A DNA stretch of 16,456 bases from contig CAKRFP010000045.1 of the NCBI GenBank assembly GCA_934320645.1, positions 1 to 16,456 of the forward strand. Reading direction: 5' to 3'. A program made the translations under genes and the position numbers. Positions 14,499 through 16,456 of the stretch are shown here, piece by piece. The notes under the pieces are model-generated. The model worked only from the letters and a program-made list of their open reading frames with translations, did not search any database and was not told where the DNA came from. This DNA comes from an uncultured Bariatricus sp. (GTDB taxonomy: Bacteria; Bacillota; Clostridia; Lachnospirales; Lachnospiraceae). The first letter of the stretch is position 1; every line of letters begins with the position of its first letter.

Positions 14499-15962
14499 TT
14501 ATTTCCTCTCTTCTTTCAGACGTTTCTCGATTGCTTCTGTCACGCATTCCAGAACTTTAATACGCGCATAATATTTATCATTTCCTTCCACTACGATCCA
14601 CGGTGCATGTGGCATAGAAGTCTTTTCCAGCATTTCTTCTACCGCCACCTCATACTGATCCCATTTTTCCCGGTTTCTCCAGTCTTCATCGGTGATCTTC
14701 CACTGTTTTTTCGGATTTTCCTGTCTGGCCTCAAACCTTCTCGCCTGCTCATCCTTGTCAATCTGCATCCAGAATTTCAGCACGATTGCTCCTACATTTA
14801 CCAGATCCTGCTCCATGGCGTTGATCTCCCCATAAGCTCTCTTCCATTCTTTTTCGGTGCAAAATCCTTCAATCCTCTCTACCATCACTCTTCCATACCA
14901 GGTTCTGTCAAATATCGCAATATGACCGGCTTTCGGCATTGCACGCCAGAAACGCCACAGATAATGATGTGCTTTCTCTGTATCACTCGGTGACGCTGTC
15001 GGATTCACCACATATCCTCTCGGATCCATATGTGAAGTCAGACGTTTGATCGCACCACCTTTTCCTCCGGCATCCCATCCCTCAAAGCCAAGGACAACCG
15101 GGATTCTCCTGCGATAAAGCTCTCCATGCAGATGTTCCATCTTTTTCTGAAGCTCTTTTAAGCGTTCCTCATAAACCTCTTTTGGCATGGATTTGGAAAG
15201 ATCCGCCTTTGCCAGAATGGATTCTGCTGTTTCCCTTTTCACTTCCGTTTTCTTTTCCAGACTGCCTGTTTCTTCCAGTTCCTTTCTTGCGACTGCCTCT
15301 TCCATTGCCTGGATCACCGCCTGATAAACAGCCACTTTAGCTTCTTTCTTTTTTGTAGCATTGATCACTGTCCACGGTGCGTAATCTGCATCCGTTTTCC
15401 GCAGCATCTCTTCATTGATTGCTTTATACTCTTTAAAATCATGATTCCGCTTCAGATCGCCTTTGCTTACCCGCCATGCAGTATCCTTGGAAGCAAGCAG
15501 TTTCTCAAAGCGCTTTTTCTGTTCTTTCCGGTCAATCTTTAAAAACAGTTTGATGATCACCATTCCATCATCCGTCAGCTGTTTCTCAAATGCACGGATC
15601 GATTCAAAATCCTTTTCCAGCTCTTTTTCCGGTGTTTTTCCTTCAAAACGTTCAATCATAACTCTCCGGTACCAGCTGGTATCAAAAATCGCAATCCTTC
15701 CCTTTTCCGGGATCTTCGTCCAGAAACGCCACATAAAAGGACGCATCCTTTCCTCTTCCGTTTCATTTTTTACCGCATATACTTTAAAGCCTCTTGGATC
15801 GAGTGCCTGGATCAGATTACCAATCTGAAGTCCTTTTCCTGCTGCTCCATAACCCTCAAATGCGATCATCACCGGGATTTTTTTCTCCCTGCACACTCTT
15901 TGCAGTTCTCCAAGCTTCTCTCCCAGTTCTTTTATGTCCTTCATTTTTACATTTTTCTCCAT
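14499..15962 (-). CDS. pap: Polyphosphate:AMP phosphotransferase (two-domain PPK2)
   Basis: 487 residues with two tandem PPK2 domains (about 1-225 and 265-487), the class II layout that phosphorylates AMP to ADP using polyphosphate. The C-terminal domain keeps the active-site set: FEGWDAGGKGG (Walker A with D297) and FDRTWYGR (D352, R353). The N-terminal copy is degenerate: FEGYGAAGKG has Gly39 where the catalytic Asp is expected, and FDTSWYRR lacks the Arg. It is therefore probably structural only, as described for other class II enzymes. I start at 15960-15962 because TGGAGG lies 7 nt upstream; an in-frame ATG at 15983 would add 7 residues with no good site. It is the first gene of the minus-strand cluster. 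Confidence 0.88.
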   Translation of the reverse strand: MEKNVKMKDIKELGEKLGELQRVCREKKIPVMIAFEGYGAAGKGLQIGNLIQALDPRGFKVYAVKNETEEERMRPFMWRFWTKIPEKGRIAIFDTSWYRRVMIERFEGKTPEKELEKDFESIRAFEKQLTDDGMVIIKLFLKIDRKEQKKRFEKLLASKDTAWRVSKGDLKRNHDFKEYKAINEEMLRKTDADYAPWTVINATKKKEAKVAVYQAVIQAMEEAVARKELEETGSLEKKTEVKRETAESILAKADLSKSMPKEVYEERLKELQKKMEHLHGELYRRRIPVVLGFEGWDAGGKGGAIKRLTSHMDPRGYVVNPTASPSDTEKAHHYLWRFWRAMPKAGHIAIFDRTWYGRVMVERIEGFCTEKEWKRAYGEINAMEQDLVNVGAIVLKFWMQIDKDEQARRFEARQENPKKQWKITDEDWRNREKWDQYEVAVEEMLEKTSMPHAPWIVVEGNDKYYARIKVLECVTEAIEKRLKEERK

Positions 15963-16161
15963 AAAATGCCTCCATTTCACCATTTTCTGCTCTTATTATC
16001 CCCAAATCCATTGATAAAACACGCAATTAACGCATACAATTATATATTATATTACTATATTTTCTCATAATAAGAAAGTGAATTCTTGAAATTATTGAAT
16101 TATTTATCTTTTCGATATTTTTCGTAATATATTGCGAATTAAAATTTCTTTTAAATTTTTG
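15963..16161. other. AT-rich divergent intergenic region
   Basis: This stretch of about 200 nt separates the minus-strand cluster from the plus-strand tRNA genes and must hold the promoter of the cluster. The best minus-strand candidate is TTGTAT (complement of 16036-16041) followed after 17 nt by TATCAA, which is weak. A second -10-like GATAAT lies closer to the gene. A small AT-rich stem (TTTCTTA/TATGAGAAA type) is near 16062-16078. No gene is seen. Confidence 0.4.
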
Positions 16162-16190
16162 TTGACTTTGTGTTTGGAATATAGTATTAT
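16162..16190 (+). promoter_or_regulatory. Strong sigma-A promoter of the tRNA-Leu genes
   Basis: TTGACT (16162-16167) and TATTAT (16185-16190) are separated by exactly 17 nt and lie about 50 nt upstream of the first tRNA. The flanks are very A/T rich (upstream-element-like), as expected for stable-RNA promoters. Confidence 0.85.
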
Positions 16191-16238
16191 AGCTTTTGTC
16201 AGCGGCGAGCAGTTGAAATAAAGCTCACTGAGTGATAT

Positions 16239-16323
16239 GCGGAAGTGTCGGAACTGGCAGACGAGCAAGACTAAGGATCTTGTAGGCATTGCGCCTGTGT
16301 GGGTTCAAGTCCCATCTTCCGCA
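16239..16323 (+). tRNA. tRNA-Leu (anticodon AAG), copy 1
   Basis: 85 nt with no encoded CCA. The acceptor GCGGAAG pairs with CTTCCGC and the discriminator is A, as required for leucine. The anticodon stem CAAGA/TCTTG encloses the loop CTAAGGA, giving AAG (16273-16275). The long variable arm AGGC-ATTGC-GCCT is class II. The T-arm is GTGGG-TTCAAGT-CCCAT. A34 is expected to be deaminated to inosine by TadA and to read CUU/CUC (and possibly CUA) codons. TrmK, encoded in this window, acts on long-arm tRNAs of this kind at A22. Confidence 0.93.
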
Positions 16324-16325
16324 TT

Positions 16326-16343
16326 CGGATTTATCTAAGTCCG
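16326..16343 (+). other. Short hairpin between the two tRNA genes
   Basis: CGGATTT-ATCT-AAGTCCG forms a 7-bp stem (one U-G pair) with a 4-nt loop in the 39-nt spacer. No U-run follows, so it is unlikely to stop transcription. It may be a processing landmark in the precursor. Confidence 0.4.
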
Positions 16344-16362
16344 GTAATTAAATATTGTTTGT

Positions 16363-16447
16363 GCGGAAGTGTCGGAACTGGCAGACGAGCAAGACTAAGG
16401 ATCTTGTAAGCATTGCGCTTGTGTGGGTTCAAGTCCCATCTTCCGCA
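16363..16447 (+). tRNA. tRNA-Leu (anticodon AAG), copy 2
   Basis: 85 nt, identical to copy 1 except for two bases that pair with each other in the variable arm: AAGC-ATTGC-GCTT instead of AGGC-ATTGC-GCCT. The anticodon AAG is at 16397-16399 and CCA is not encoded. It lies 39 nt after copy 1 and probably shares its promoter. Any terminator or further tRNAs lie beyond the window. Confidence 0.93.
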
Positions 16448-16456
16448 TTATAAAAA

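Noticed and set aside
1..16456. CRISPR array, insertion sequence, prophage or integrative element
   Set aside because: No regularly spaced repeats, transposase, integrase or terminal inverted repeats were found. The gene content is core metabolism and information processing.

Overview
The window looks like chromosomal DNA from a low-to-mid GC Gram-positive anaerobe of the Clostridia, most likely the Lachnospiraceae (Blautia/Dorea/Coprococcus-like). This rests on several signs. A dnaG-rpoD-trmK-nif3 cluster matches the Firmicutes 'macromolecular synthesis' arrangement. Shine-Dalgarno sites are strong (AGGAGG type). The polyamine uptake operon has permease PotC fused to binding protein PotD. 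There are tandem tRNA-Leu genes with an A34 (AAG) anticodon. The family-level assignment is inference from gene content and style, not from a search.

Layout. (1) 1-1456, minus strand: the 5' end of an XRE-type regulator runs off the left edge, with an inverted repeat just upstream of it. Next is a two-gene unit, a UPF0178/YqxD-family protein and a short flavodoxin, translationally coupled through an ATGA overlap and read from an extended -10 promoter. Just upstream of that promoter is a strong minus-strand terminator that closes no intact gene. It follows a 32-codon orphan frame in a structured, gene-poor stretch (1330-1780). (2) 1673-7099, plus strand: the operon puuR-like regulator, potA, potB, potCD fusion and an RluA-family pseudouridine synthase. 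The potA-potB, potB-potCD and potCD-rlu junctions overlap. The operon runs from a sigma-A promoter with a dyad near the start site to a strong terminator that faces the convergent unit. (3) 7202-15962, minus strand: a seven-gene co-directional cluster, read as polyphosphate:AMP phosphotransferase (two PPK2 domains), dGTPase-like dNTPase, DNA primase, primary sigma factor, tRNA m1A22 methyltransferase TrmK, Nif3/DUF34 protein, and a nucleoside kinase with a ThrRS-like N-terminus. (4) 16162-16447, plus strand: a consensus promoter followed by two nearly identical tRNA-Leu(AAG) genes.

How it fits together. The left half imports polyamines: PotA powers the PotB/PotC channel, and the PotD domain is held on the outer face by its own extra membrane helix. 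The upstream cupin-HTH protein probably senses the polyamine or a product. The right half couples nucleotide supply and turnover (PPK2, dGTPase, nucleoside kinase) to replication priming, housekeeping transcription and tRNA modification. I found no mobile element, CRISPR array or obvious phage gene. The most unusual items are the PotCD fusion, the A34 tRNA-Leu pair with one compensated base pair, the orphan terminator and structured region before the yqxD-like gene, and the 14-bp hairpin just before dnaG.
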